Assembly (NCBI RefSeq): GCF_904067045.1
Contig: NZ_CAJFDC010000033.1
Location: 124,001 to 188,000, forward strand
Reading direction: 5' to 3'
DNA length: 64,000 bases
Source: Pseudomonas sp. FEN
GTDB taxonomy: Bacteria > Pseudomonadota > Gammaproteobacteria > Pseudomonadales > Pseudomonadaceae
The translations under genes were made by a program, and so were the position numbers. Shown one piece after another: positions 17,032-27,563 of the stretch; within the stretch, counting starts at the first letter, position 1, and the number at the start of each line of letters is the position of its first letter. The notes beneath the pieces are model-generated. The model did no database searches and had not been told where the DNA came from. It saw nothing but the letters and a program-made list of their open reading frames with translations.

Positions 17032-18024
17032 ATGCCGAAGTTTTACGACGCACGCGGGAATATCTATGCCGTGGCGAGTCCCGCCGAAGTGCGCGGATTG
17101 GGCCTGGATGTGCCGCCGAGTGCCGCGCAGGCAGCACGCCAGCGCCGGGGCTGGGCGCTGGCGGCGGTGCAGGCACTGTGTGGTTGGGGCGGCCAGGAGC
17201 CTGCGCGAGATGGCAAGCAGCATCGTTCGGATGGCTTGCTGGTCGGGCCGTTCCAGAGCCAGGCGCCGTTCGATCTGTTGATCGTCAATACCGACGGCAC
17301 CCTGGCCGAGCGCAGCGGCAATGGCTTGACGATTTTCGCCCAGGCGCTGAGCGAGCAGGGCTTGCTGCCGGTTCAGGGCGCTTGCCTGTTACGCGTCCAT
17401 CACGATCAGCCGAGTGGTCTCTCTCCGCTCGCCACTGTGGTCGAGCCGGCACGGGTCGAGGATCAACAAGGTTTCTGGCTGGACTTGGGGAAACCGGCGT
17501 TCGGCCCGGCGGCGGTGGCTGCCCTGGGGGTCGGCGAGGCTGAATTGAATGGCCGCCAGTTGAGCCATGTCGCGCAGTTGTCGCACTTGAATGCCGGCTG
17601 GCGGTGCAGCCAGTTCGTACGCCTCGGCAATCCGCATTGCGTGACGCTGGTCGAGGAGCCGGCGTTGCTGCCGAGTAACGCGCAGATGGCTGAGGCGGCC
17701 CTGGAGCCTGGCCTTACCCGACTCGCATTTGCCCCGCCGACCGGTGCTGGCAAGCCCTGTGCGGCAGGAGTGAATCTGCAATGGGCGACCCTGGTGGCAC
17801 CGGGGCATTTGCAGGCCCGGGTATTCGAGCGTGGCGAAGGGCCGACGGCGTCTTCCGGCACCAGCGCCAGCGCGGTGGCCTGTGCCGCCTGGCGGGTCGG
17901 TTGGGTCGAGGCCGGCGAGGTCCGGGTCAGCATGCCCGGCGGCACGGCGCCGATCCGCCTGGTGGGCCAAGCGGATGAGTTGCAGAGTATCCATCTGTTT
18001 GGCACGGCCCGGCGCCAATCCTGA
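17032..18024 (+). CDS. DapF-like (diaminopimelate epimerase fold) protein lacking both catalytic cysteines
   Basis: The start is ATG 17032 (MPKFYDARGNIYAVAS), preceded by GAGAGGG; 330 aa. The sequence follows the two-domain diaminopimelate epimerase fold: VNTDGTLAERSGNG at about residues 85-98, GNPHCVTLVEE in the middle, and VFERGEGPTASSGTSASA near 264-279. In true DapF the first motif has Cys (A-E-M-C-G-N-G) and the second has A-C-G-S/T-G. Here both positions are serine (S95 and S275). It therefore cannot use the usual two-thiol chemistry and may be a different isomerase or a non-catalytic binding protein. It follows gudD by about 140 bases with a REP hairpin between, so functional linkage is uncertain. 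Confidence 0.75.
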   Translation: MPKFYDARGNIYAVASPAEVRGLGLDVPPSAAQAARQRRGWALAAVQALCGWGGQEPARDGKQHRSDGLLVGPFQSQAPFDLLIVNTDGTLAERSGNGLTIFAQALSEQGLLPVQGACLLRVHHDQPSGLSPLATVVEPARVEDQQGFWLDLGKPAFGPAAVAALGVGEAELNGRQLSHVAQLSHLNAGWRCSQFVRLGNPHCVTLVEEPALLPSNAQMAEAALEPGLTRLAFAPPTGAGKPCAAGVNLQWATLVAPGHLQARVFERGEGPTASSGTSASAVACAAWRVGWVEAGEVRVSMPGGTAPIRLVGQADELQSIHLFGTARRQS

Positions 18025-18208
18025 AGGGCGGCGTGATGCCGACATCCCGAGCAGAAAAAACACCCCCTCTACAAGCCCGTTTTGCCCTTGTCCAGCCTCG
18101 GCGGTTTTGGCTTGATGAGTCGGCGGGGTTGAAGGTCGACGAGTGCCTTGCCCTGATCGGCCCGTGACAATGGAGCCGAATTTCCGACTCGTTTAAATGG
18201 AATTTACG

Positions 18209-18799
18209 ATGAGAACAATCAAAGGTTTATACACGGCGCTTGTGTGTGCCGGGCTGGTGTTCGGCGCTGGCTCCGCTTGTGCTCAACTACTGCCCGAGCC
18301 AGTCGCCAGCGATAAGAAAGTGGCCTCTTCCAGCACCACCGACGCGGTCGAGTCCAGTCCGGCGGAATTGCTGGAGGGCAGCCGCACCGATTATTTTTCA
18401 TGCTCGGTCGGCCGCTTCAGGGGCGAACTCGAGGCCCGGGTCGTGTTCGCTTCCGCCGGCAGCACGGCGTACTTCGATGTCAGTGCGGTGAGGTATCGGA
18501 TTGTCCGCAGCGGCGGTCAAGGTGGCGGCAACAAGGCCAATATCAACTTTCACCTGGACACCCTGAACAAACAGGGCGTGGTCAGGGCCAGTGACCCATA
18601 CCGCTCGCCGGACACCTTGCGCCAGGATGGCAGTTGGCATCTGCTCGACGTCAACCGGATCGTGCGCACGGATCATCAGGGCGCGGTGACGTTCGAGTTC
18701 GTTTTCGACCGCTCGGTGGCCAGTGATACGCGTTGTGCCGCGCACAAGACCTACCAATGGTCCGGCACCCCGACCGTGCGTTCCAGCGCGGCTGATTGA
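18209..18799 (+). CDS. Secreted protein of unknown function
   Basis: I do not recognise the family. The 196-aa product begins with a clear signal peptide (MRTIKGLYTALVCAGLVFGA, cleavage likely after ACAQ or nearby). The mature part has a cysteine at YFSCSVGRF and one at DTRCAAHK that could form a disulfide. The pattern of alternating hydrophobic and polar residues suggests a beta-rich domain. ATG 18209 is preferred over an ATG 12 bases earlier because only the later one has an AGGA-like sequence (TGGA) before it. It stands alone between the DapF-like gene and a convergent unknown gene. Confidence 0.7.
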   Translation: MRTIKGLYTALVCAGLVFGAGSACAQLLPEPVASDKKVASSSTTDAVESSPAELLEGSRTDYFSCSVGRFRGELEARVVFASAGSTAYFDVSAVRYRIVRSGGQGGGNKANINFHLDTLNKQGVVRASDPYRSPDTLRQDGSWHLLDVNRIVRTDHQGAVTFEFVFDRSVASDTRCAAHKTYQWSGTPTVRSSAAD

Positions 18800-18805
18800 G
18801 CCGAG

Positions 18806-19777
18806 TCAGGGCGCATCGAGTCCTGGCGCTTGGCGAATCAGGAAGTGATCGAGATTGTCGATTTCACAACTGAACACACTGAAGGTCTGGTCCGGGTTCT
18901 TCTTGCTCGGTACTTGCTTCAAGTGCGGCGTGACGCCGTAGAAGAAGCAATACAGGTCTTCAGCCTGGTCGATGACGCTCTTGATCTCTTCCAGGAACAC
19001 CGTGCGCTGGCGGTAGTTGTCGATCAGCGCTTTGCTCAGGTAGACATTGATCGAGTAGCGTTTCTTGTCGACCCATAGCGGTTTGTCGAAGACCACGCTG
19101 AAGCTGGTTTTGTAGTCCTTGATTTCCTTGATCCGGCCCCAGTAGATCAGGCCCTGGCGGTCCTGGCAGTATTCGACCTTCTTGAAAAAGGCGTTGTAGT
19201 TCAGGGACAGTTCGCCAATGGTCAGGGGCATGCGTTTGAGCAAGTCCTTGTTGGCGTGGTTGGAGACGAAGCACTCCACCGGATGGGCAAACACGCTGGT
19301 ACGGTTCGGCGCGGCCTTGGCTTCATGGGCGGCGGGGATGTCGACGGCAGCTGGCATCGGCTCCGCTGCTGGCGGCGCTGGACGGGTGTCGGCGGCGCTC
19401 GGAACCTTGCGCGTGTAAGTCCGGCGAGTCAGCAGCAGTTCGACGGGGAAGTTCTGTTCGCCTTCGATGTCGTCCAGCGGCTGCTCCGGATCGAGCGTGC
19501 TCGGTGCGGTTTCCGGGCTCAGGTACGGGCAGTCCGGCAGATGCCGGGTACTGGGCATGTTCTTGAAGTGTGGCGTTCGTTTGAAGCGCGGGTTGCTGGC
19601 GTTGTAGGTGGTAAGCCGGTTGCCGCTGTCGAACGCCGCGCGGCAGGCATCGTTCGGGCACTGGAAACTCTCCCGGCTTGAATCGAATTCCACCGTTTCA
19701 TCGAAATTCAGATCGCGCACGTCATAGATCGTCAGTTTTTCGTCGAGGCTGACGCAATAGGCGTTGTCGAATTTCAT
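18806..19777 (-). CDS. Unknown protein with CoiA-like N-terminal zinc-binding motif
   Basis: The 323-aa product starts at ATG 19777, overlapping the stop of the cytosine deaminase gene by ATGA. The N-terminal 90 residues hold C40 and C45 (FQCPNDACRAAF), HF at 70-71 (RTPHFKN), H79 and C83 (RHLPDCPYL). This C-x4-C, HF, H-x3-C arrangement resembles the zinc region in CoiA-like competence and restriction-linked proteins. A proline- and alanine-rich linker (about 120-165) leads to a C-terminal domain of mixed alpha/beta pattern (LIYWGRIKEIKDYKTSFSVV) that I cannot place. No signal peptide is present. The coupling to codA suggests co-expression, but a shared job is not evident. Confidence 0.7.
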   Translation of the reverse strand: MKFDNAYCVSLDEKLTIYDVRDLNFDETVEFDSSRESFQCPNDACRAAFDSGNRLTTYNASNPRFKRTPHFKNMPSTRHLPDCPYLSPETAPSTLDPEQPLDDIEGEQNFPVELLLTRRTYTRKVPSAADTRPAPPAAEPMPAAVDIPAAHEAKAAPNRTSVFAHPVECFVSNHANKDLLKRMPLTIGELSLNYNAFFKKVEYCQDRQGLIYWGRIKEIKDYKTSFSVVFDKPLWVDKKRYSINVYLSKALIDNYRQRTVFLEEIKSVIDQAEDLYCFFYGVTPHLKQVPSKKNPDQTFSVFSCEIDNLDHFLIRQAPGLDAP

Positions 19778-21036
19778 GCCGGGTCCTGCCACCGCAGCTG
19801 CGCCGGTTCGCGTTTCACCAGGACCTTGCCGTCACGGATCGAATACAACGGCAGTCCCTGGCTGCGGATCATCTCGTAATCGCTGTCCGCCGAGAGGATC
19901 AGCAGGTTGGCCGGACGCCCGACTTCCAGTCCATAACGTTCGCCCAGGGCCATGGCCCTGGCACTGTTGTCCGTGACCAGGTCCAGCGCGTTTTGCAGGT
20001 TGCGATAACCGAGCATATGACAGATATGCAGCCCGGCCTCCAGCACCCGCAGGATGTTGCCGTTGCCCAGTGGATACCAGGGGTCGACGATCGAGTCCTG
20101 GCCGAAACAGACATTCATCCCGGCTTCCAGCAACTCGTTCACCCGGGTCACGCCGCGCCGCTTCGGAAAGTTATCGAAGCGTCCCTGCAAGTGAATGCTC
20201 TCGGTGGGGCAGGACACGAAGCTGATTCCCGAGGCTTTCAGCAAGCGGAACAGCTTGGCGCAGTAGGCGTTGTCATAGGAACCCATGGCCGTGGTATGGC
20301 TGGCGGTTACCCGCGAACCCATGTCGCGGCTGCGGGCTTCTTCGGCCAGCACTTCGAGGAAACGCGAGTGCGGGTCGTCGGTTTCGTCGCAATGCACGTC
20401 CACCAGGCAGCCGGTTCTTTCCGCCAGGTCCATCAGGAATTTCACCGAGGACACGCCCTGGTCGCGGGTGTATTCGAAATGTGGAATACCGCCGACCACA
20501 TCGGCGCCGAGGTTGATCGCCTCGACCATCAGTTCCCGGCCATTGCGATAGGATTCGATGCCTTCCTGGGGAAACGCCACGATCTGCAGATCGATCAGAT
20601 GCCGGGTTTCCTCGCGTATCTCGAGCATGGCCTTGAGCGCGGTCAGTTGCGGATCGGTGACGTCGACATGGGTGCGCACATGCTGGATGCCGTGGGCGGC
20701 GAGGTTGCGGATGGTTTTTTTGGCGCGGCGCTTGGTGTCGTCATGGGTGATGCTCGCCTTGCGTTCACCCCAGCACTCGATGCCTTCGAACAGGGTGCCG
20801 CTCATGTTCCAGCGCGGTTCGCCGGCGGTGAGCGTCGCGTCGAGGTGGATATGCGGCTCGACGAAAGGCGCGATCACCAGGTTGCCCTGGGCGTCGAGGT
20901 TGCCCTGGGCGTCGAGGTCGCCCGGGCCGGTCGTCAACGGGCCGGTTTGCGCGGTGATGCTGGCGATCCGTGCGTGTTCCAGGTGCAGCTCGTACAGGCC
21001 TTCGCGGTGACGCAGCTTGGCATTGCGGATATGCAT
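19774..21036 (-). CDS. codA: Cytosine deaminase (amidohydrolase family)
   Basis: The 420-aa enzyme hydrolyses cytosine to uracil and ammonia. It has the metal-binding VEPHIHLDA motif, the VDVHCDETDDP segment, SHTTAMGSYDNAYC, and the FGQDSIVDPWYPLGNGNI region typical of CodA. Length is as in the E. coli enzyme. Near the N-terminus, six residues are duplicated (DLDAQGNLDAQGNL) by an 18-base tandem repeat at 20881-20916. No cytosine permease (codB) lies next to it; instead the following gene overlaps by four bases and encodes an unknown zinc-motif protein. A related isocytosine or other pterin deaminase role is possible. Confidence 0.88.
   Translation of the reverse strand: MHIRNAKLRHREGLYELHLEHARIASITAQTGPLTTGPGDLDAQGNLDAQGNLVIAPFVEPHIHLDATLTAGEPRWNMSGTLFEGIECWGERKASITHDDTKRRAKKTIRNLAAHGIQHVRTHVDVTDPQLTALKAMLEIREETRHLIDLQIVAFPQEGIESYRNGRELMVEAINLGADVVGGIPHFEYTRDQGVSSVKFLMDLAERTGCLVDVHCDETDDPHSRFLEVLAEEARSRDMGSRVTASHTTAMGSYDNAYCAKLFRLLKASGISFVSCPTESIHLQGRFDNFPKRRGVTRVNELLEAGMNVCFGQDSIVDPWYPLGNGNILRVLEAGLHICHMLGYRNLQNALDLVTDNSARAMALGERYGLEVGRPANLLILSADSDYEMIRSQGLPLYSIRDGKVLVKREPAQLRWQDPA
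20881..20916. repeat. 18-base tandem duplication inside codA
   Basis: The 18-base unit starting GTTGCCCTGGGCGTCGAG occurs twice in a row without mismatch. It adds six residues in the small beta-sandwich domain near the N-terminus and keeps the frame. Copy number may vary between strains by replication slippage. Confidence 0.9.
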
Positions 21037-21077
21037 GGGTGTGATCCTTGTGGTGTGGCTGAGGTCCTGTCCGTAGG

Positions 21078-21099
21078 GTAGGAGCGAGCAAGCTCGCTC

Positions 21100-21103
<4 letters not shown>
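21078..21103. repeat. Single REP palindrome overlapping the uvrB stop codon
   Basis: GTAGGAGCGAGCAAGCTCGC and onward is a perfect palindrome from 21078 to 21103. The uvrB stop codon (21100-21102, TAG on the minus strand) is part of it. It may also serve as the end of the uvrB transcript. Confidence 0.85.
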
Positions 21104-23115
<2,012 letters not shown>

Positions 23116-23439
23116 AACCTACCTCTGGGTTCGTTCCCGCCTGACAGACATGGCAAAAACGAGAAAGGGTTTCTTACGACCGATGTCGTAGGGAAAAACC
23201 ATGATAATGCTGGATATGGTACTTGGGGCGACAGCTTTCAAGGCAATCGAGTCCAGACATCCTGTTGCAATTGGACGGGTGTCCCGTAAATAAATGAAAA
23301 AACTTGTCACATTCCGACAATAGTCGGTCGCCCTGACCGGTGATGGCCTCTATACTAGCTCCCCGTTTGTGCACCGCTCTAGTGCAATCGGCTGGAGCGT
23401 TGTCACCCCCTCCACCCTCCATTCAGAGCCGCCGCAATA
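23116..23439. promoter_or_regulatory. Divergent intergenic region of uvrB and the aminotransferase
   Basis: No gene with coding character is visible here. For the plus strand, TATACT at 23351-23356 is a good -10 box about 85 bases before the aminotransferase start, though no strong -35 is seen at the right distance. A small inverted repeat CCGACAATAGTCGG (23314-23327) lies just upstream and could be an operator. No site with the CTG-N10-CAG LexA form was found by eye. Confidence 0.35.
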
Positions 23440-24636
23440 ATGAGCCTGTTCTCCGCTGTCGAAATGGCACCACGCGATCCTATCCTGGGCCTCAACGAAG
23501 CATTCAATGCCGATCCCCGTACCGACAAGGTCAATCTGGGTGTTGGTGTTTACTGTGACGAAAGTGGGAAAATTCCACTGTTGCGGGCCGTTGTCGAAGC
23601 CGAGACCCAGCGCGCGGCTCAGCATGCCTCCCGTGGCTACTTGCCGATCGACGGTATTGCCGCCTACGACAAGGCCGTGCAAACCCTGTTGTTTGGTCAG
23701 GATTCGCCACTGATCGCGGCTGGTCGCGTCCTCACCACCCAGGCGGTCGGTGGTACCGGCGCGCTGAAAATCGGCGCTGACTTCCTCAAGCAACTGCTGC
23801 CGAACGCCACCGTCGCCATCAGTGACCCGAGCTGGGAAAACCATCGCGCGCTGTTTGAAACCGCCGGTTTCCCGGTGCGCAACTATCGCTACTACGATGC
23901 CGCGAGCAACGGTGTGAACCGTGCCGGTCTGCTGGAAGACCTCAACGCGCTGCCGCCCAAGTCCATCGTCGTGCTGCACGCCTGCTGCCACAACCCGACC
24001 GGTGTCGACCTGACTCCGGCCGACTGGCAGGACGTGCTGAACATCGTCAAAACCAAGGATCTGGTGCCGTTCCTCGATATGGCTTACCAGGGCTTTGGCG
24101 ATGGCATCGATGAAGACGCCGCCGCCGTGCGTCTGTTCGCCGAGTCGGGCCTGACCTTCTTCGTCTCCAGCTCGTTCTCCAAGTCGTTCTCGCTGTACGG
24201 CGAGCGTGTCGGCGCACTGTCGATCGTCAGTGAGTCGAAAGAAGAAAGCGCCCGGGTCCTGTCCCAGGTCAAGCGCGTGATCCGCACCAACTACTCCAAC
24301 CCGCCGACCCATGGCGCGAGCATTGTCGCGGCGGTGTTGAACAACCCTGAACTGCGCGCCCAGTGGGAATCGGAACTGGCCGAAATGCGCCTGCGCATTC
24401 GCGGCATGCGCATGCAGATGGTCGACCTGCTGGCCGAATACGGCGCCAAGCGCGACTTCAGCTTCGTCGGTCGTCAGCGCGGGATGTTCTCCTACTCCGG
24501 TCTGACCGTCGAGCAAGTGGCGCGCCTGAAAAGCGAGTTCGGCATCTATGCGCTGGATACCGGCCGAATCTGCGTGGCTTCGTTGAACCAGCGCAATATC
24601 GAAGCGGTGGTGAAGGCGATCGTTCAGGTGATCTGA
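23440..24636 (+). CDS. Aromatic amino acid aminotransferase (class I, PLP)
   Basis: The 398-aa enzyme is of the aspartate/aromatic aminotransferase subgroup (TyrB/PhhC type) and transfers amino groups between aromatic amino acids or aspartate and 2-oxoglutarate. The PLP-binding lysine is K248 in SSSFSKSFSLYGERVGAL. Other marks are NLGVGVYCDE, the substrate-domain HACCHNPTGVDL, and the C-terminal FGIYALDTGRICVASLN with the arginine that binds the alpha-carboxylate. Full length. A strong terminator follows 33 bases later. Whether it prefers aromatic substrates or aspartate cannot be settled from sequence alone. Confidence 0.92.
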   Translation: MSLFSAVEMAPRDPILGLNEAFNADPRTDKVNLGVGVYCDESGKIPLLRAVVEAETQRAAQHASRGYLPIDGIAAYDKAVQTLLFGQDSPLIAAGRVLTTQAVGGTGALKIGADFLKQLLPNATVAISDPSWENHRALFETAGFPVRNYRYYDAASNGVNRAGLLEDLNALPPKSIVVLHACCHNPTGVDLTPADWQDVLNIVKTKDLVPFLDMAYQGFGDGIDEDAAAVRLFAESGLTFFVSSSFSKSFSLYGERVGALSIVSESKEESARVLSQVKRVIRTNYSNPPTHGASIVAAVLNNPELRAQWESELAEMRLRIRGMRMQMVDLLAEYGAKRDFSFVGRQRGMFSYSGLTVEQVARLKSEFGIYALDTGRICVASLNQRNIEAVVKAIVQVI

Positions 24637-24669
24637 GCGAACCGTTGACGCCCTGGCGCCCTCTGGAAA

Positions 24670-24697
24670 AGGCCTGCAGCGATGCAGGCCTTTTTTT
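24670..24697 (+). terminator. Rho-independent terminator after the aminotransferase
   Basis: GGCCTGCA, a four-base loop region, TGCAGGCC and then a run of seven T form a textbook intrinsic terminator. Confidence 0.92.
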
Positions 24698-24699
24698 CG

Positions 24700-24981
24700 T
24701 CTGGAGAAACCTGAGGTGTAACTTAAAACTCGGTGAAGAAATCTTCACCGCTACTTAAATCAGTGTTCATCCATGTCGCGAGCAAAAAATTATATATAGA
24801 TGGCGGCAATTACAATAATGATCCATCCGCCACTTCCTTCGATAACACGAAGATTGTCCTTGCCTTCGGGCACTTTCTGCCCTTCACCGCTTTACGTTTC
24901 CACCCCTTCGCGCGGAGGACGGAGTGTACCCGTCGTTCGCACTAACAAGAGGGTGAAACATTATTAACCAGGGGAATTACA
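24700..24981. other. Intergenic region upstream of the porin gene, no gene seen
   Basis: This AT-rich stretch holds a small hairpin (GGTGAAGAAATCTTCACC, about 24732-24749) and the likely promoter of the porin gene. GGGGAA lies 10 bases before the porin start and serves as ribosome binding site. Short frames here have no coding character. Confidence 0.5.
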
Positions 24982-26310
24982 ATGATTTCGAGCAAACTCA
25001 ACTTGCTGACGCTGGCGGTCTCGCTGGGCATGGCCCAGGCGGCCATGGCGACTACCGTCACGGATCAAAACGACGCCAAGGGTTTCGTCGAGGATGGCAG
25101 TCTCAACCTGCATTTGAAAAACCAATACTTCGACCGCGATGTGAAAAACGGTCCGGCCGACCAGAAGGACTGGACTCAGGGGATCTTCGGCAATTACAGC
25201 TCAGGCTTCACTCAGGGCACCGTCGGCTTTGGCGTGGATGCCTTCGGTTACTGGGGGATCAAGCTCGACGGTGGCGCGGGCACGGCCGATACGGGTAACT
25301 TGCCGGTGGGTCGTAACGGTGAGCCGGAGAGCGATTACGCCAAGGCTGGCGGTGCGGTCAAGATGCGGATTTCCAAGACCGAGTTGCTCTACGGTGATAT
25401 GCAACCGACCGCGCCGGTCTTCGCCGCCGGCGGTACCCGCCTGATTCCGCAAACCGCCACCGGCTTCAACCTGTTGAGCAGCGAGGTCAAGGATCTGGAC
25501 CTGGAGGCCGGGCACTTCACCAGTGGTACCGGCGTGGTCAGCACCAGCAATGATCATTCGCTGTATGCCACTTATGCCAACGTGACCACCAGTGCCGTCA
25601 ACTACCTTGGCGGCAAATACAAGGTCAATGACAACCTGAACTTCAGCCTCTATGGTTCTGAATTCGAAGACGTCTGGCGCCAGTACTACACCAACGGCAA
25701 CTACACCCTGGGACTTTCGCCTGGACAGTCGCTGAACTTCGACTTCAATCTGTACCGGACCAATGACGAGGGGGCGGCCAAGGCCGGACCGATCGACAAC
25801 ACCGCGTTCTCCTTCGCCACGGCCTACACCTTCCTGACGGCGCATACCGTGACCCTGGCATTCCAGAAAATCCACGGTGACACGCCGTTCGACTACATCG
25901 GTTTCGGCACCAACGGCCGGGGTGATGGTGGCGACTCGATCATGCTGGCCAACTCCGTGCAGTACTCGGACTTCAACGGCCCGGGCGAGAAATCCTGGCA
26001 GGCGCGTTATGACCTGAACATGCTCAGTTACGGAGTACCGGGTTTGAGCTTCATGACCCGCTATATCTATGGTGACGATATCAACGGCACCAGGATGGCG
26101 GCGGACAGCGCCTATAACGCGCTGCACTACGGGGCCAATGGCACGCACCACGAGACCGATTTCGAAGCCAAGTACGTAGTGCAAAGCGGTCCGGTGAAAG
26201 ACCTGGCGCTGCGCCTGCGTCAGTCGTTCCACCGCGCCAATGCCGACCAGCCTGAAGGGAACAACAACGAACTGCGCCTGATCGCCGATTACCCTATCTC
26301 GATCTTCTGA
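24982..26310 (+). CDS. OprD-family outer-membrane porin
   Basis: The 442-aa protein starts with a signal peptide (cleavage likely after AMA at 24) and then has the OprD family opening GFVEDGSLNLHLKNQYFDRD. The rest alternates beta strands of an 18-stranded barrel and ends with a typical C-terminal strand (LRLIADYPISIF, terminal Phe). Features such as KDWTQGIFGNYSSGFTQGTVG and GVDAFGYWGIKLDGG are diagnostic. These porins take up amino acids, peptides or aromatic acids; the substrate is not readable here. It stands alone and converges with the diguanylate cyclase gene with no spacer. Confidence 0.93.
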   Translation: MISSKLNLLTLAVSLGMAQAAMATTVTDQNDAKGFVEDGSLNLHLKNQYFDRDVKNGPADQKDWTQGIFGNYSSGFTQGTVGFGVDAFGYWGIKLDGGAGTADTGNLPVGRNGEPESDYAKAGGAVKMRISKTELLYGDMQPTAPVFAAGGTRLIPQTATGFNLLSSEVKDLDLEAGHFTSGTGVVSTSNDHSLYATYANVTTSAVNYLGGKYKVNDNLNFSLYGSEFEDVWRQYYTNGNYTLGLSPGQSLNFDFNLYRTNDEGAAKAGPIDNTAFSFATAYTFLTAHTVTLAFQKIHGDTPFDYIGFGTNGRGDGGDSIMLANSVQYSDFNGPGEKSWQARYDLNMLSYGVPGLSFMTRYIYGDDINGTRMAADSAYNALHYGANGTHHETDFEAKYVVQSGPVKDLALRLRQSFHRANADQPEGNNNELRLIADYPISIF

Positions 26311-27138
26311 TCATGGGCTGGGAAGAGGAGGGCTCAGGCGCTCTTCTTCCGCGTGTTCCAGCGGGCAGACGGCGGCTTCGGCTTCTGCCCGTGCCGCCTC
26401 GACGCGGTTCCTGCCCGCGCGCTTGGCCTGATACAGCGCGGCATCGGCCAAGCCATAGGCGCTGTCGAAACTGGTGCCCATGGGGCTGGCGCTGACACCG
26501 AAACTGGCGGTGATCCGCCGATTGACCGGCGGCCCGAAGATGTGTGAGGCAATCGCGCCACGCAGGGTCTCGGCGAGGGCAAGCCCTTCTTCAAGCGTTC
26601 CCGCCGGAATCAGTACGGTAAATTCCTCGCCGCCCACGCGCCCAATGAACCCCGCATTGCCCACCGCCCGGCGCAAGCAGCCGACGATGCCTTGAATCAC
26701 CGCGTCGCCCGCCGGATGGCCGAACTCGTCGTTGATCAGCTTGAAGTGGTCAATATCCAGCACCACCATCGCCGCACCGGTTTTGCGCAGGGCTTGCACG
26801 GTCAGGTCAATGACCGCGCCGCGGTTCAGCACATCGGTCAACGCATCATGGGTGGCACGGTATTCAAGTTGCCGGGCGAGGGTCTGCAACTGGGCGTTGA
26901 GGGTGTTCATTTCGCGCTCGGCCCGGTCGCTGCGGCGTATCAGTCGACGTGTTTCGCGCATGAGTCGCTCGAAGTGCACGGTCAGTTCGCCGAGTGCCTG
27001 CTGGTACACCGGAGCCTCGGCTGCAGTCAGGGCCAGGATCGAACGGGCGTGTTCAAGGGCATCGGTTTCGCTTCTGAACAGATCGTGTGCGGCGTCATCC
27101 TGTGCGCCGGCGGAATTGACTGAAGCGGTCATGCTCAT
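26311..27138 (-). CDS. siaD: SiaD-type diguanylate cyclase (GGDEF)
   Basis: This is a 275-aa protein when started at ATG 27138, which has GGAGAAGG just before it; neighbouring ATGs at 27141 and 27132 are alternatives. The N-terminal 110 residues are helical (coiled-coil-like, ending in RRSDRAEREMNTLNAQLQTL), as in SiaD stalks. The C-terminal GGDEF domain has the active motif GRVGGEEF, so c-di-GMP synthesis is expected. The RxxD inhibitory site normally upstream is absent (GNAG instead). It lies 16 bases after siaC. In P. aeruginosa, unphosphorylated SiaC binds and activates SiaD; the same logic is inferred. Confidence 0.85.
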   Translation of the reverse strand: MSMTASVNSAGAQDDAAHDLFRSETDALEHARSILALTAAEAPVYQQALGELTVHFERLMRETRRLIRRSDRAEREMNTLNAQLQTLARQLEYRATHDALTDVLNRGAVIDLTVQALRKTGAAMVVLDIDHFKLINDEFGHPAGDAVIQGIVGCLRRAVGNAGFIGRVGGEEFTVLIPAGTLEEGLALAETLRGAIASHIFGPPVNRRITASFGVSASPMGTSFDSAYGLADAALYQAKRAGRNRVEAARAEAEAAVCPLEHAEEERLSPPLPSP

Positions 27139-27154
27139 CATCCTTCTCCAGGGA

Positions 27155-27544
27155 TCATTGGAGAGTCGTTGCGTGGTCGTTGAAGGTGATGGCGGTAAAG
27201 TCGGCCTTGAGCTCTTCACCGAATTCGAAAATCGTTTCGTCTTCTTCATCGTGGTACCAGTTCACCTGCATCTCGTTGCCTGATTGAGCGGCCTTGTCCA
27301 GAGCATCGAAAATGCTGAACAGCATCTTGGTGCTGGAACTGTTGAAGTAGGCCAGGGCAATGTGGGTCGTGATGGTGGTGTCCTCGCGGGTGGCGAGGTA
27401 GCTGCGCAGTTGCTGGAGGACGGGGGCATAGAAGGCGGCGGCATTTTCCGGGTAGGACTCGCCTTTTATCGTCAGCAGATTCTGATCGAAACGAAAGTCG
27501 ACTTCCGGTGATGTGGCGGTTGCTTCAATGTAGAAATTATCCAT
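27155..27544 (-). CDS. siaC: SiaC-type regulatory phosphoprotein
   Basis: This 129-aa protein of the DUF1987/SiaC family has a core resembling anti-sigma-factor antagonists (LLTIKGESYPENAAAFYAPV, then HIALAYFNSSSTKMLFSIFD). In P. aeruginosa, SiaC is phosphorylated by SiaB on a threonine in the equivalent N-T-S-S segment. Here the segment is N68-S-S-S-T-K, so serine 69 or threonine 72 is the candidate site. Only the unphosphorylated form is expected to activate SiaD. The gene sits between siaB and siaD with short spacers of 19 and 16 bases. Confidence 0.9.
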   Translation of the reverse strand: MDNFYIEATATSPEVDFRFDQNLLTIKGESYPENAAAFYAPVLQQLRSYLATREDTTITTHIALAYFNSSSTKMLFSIFDALDKAAQSGNEMQVNWYHDEEDETIFEFGEELKADFTAITFNDHATTLQ

Positions 27545-27563
27545 GGCGATCGGGTCACTCTAC

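Noticed and set aside
23116..23439. LexA box for uvrB
   Set aside because: No CTG-N10-CAG with the usual AT-rich centre was found near the start.
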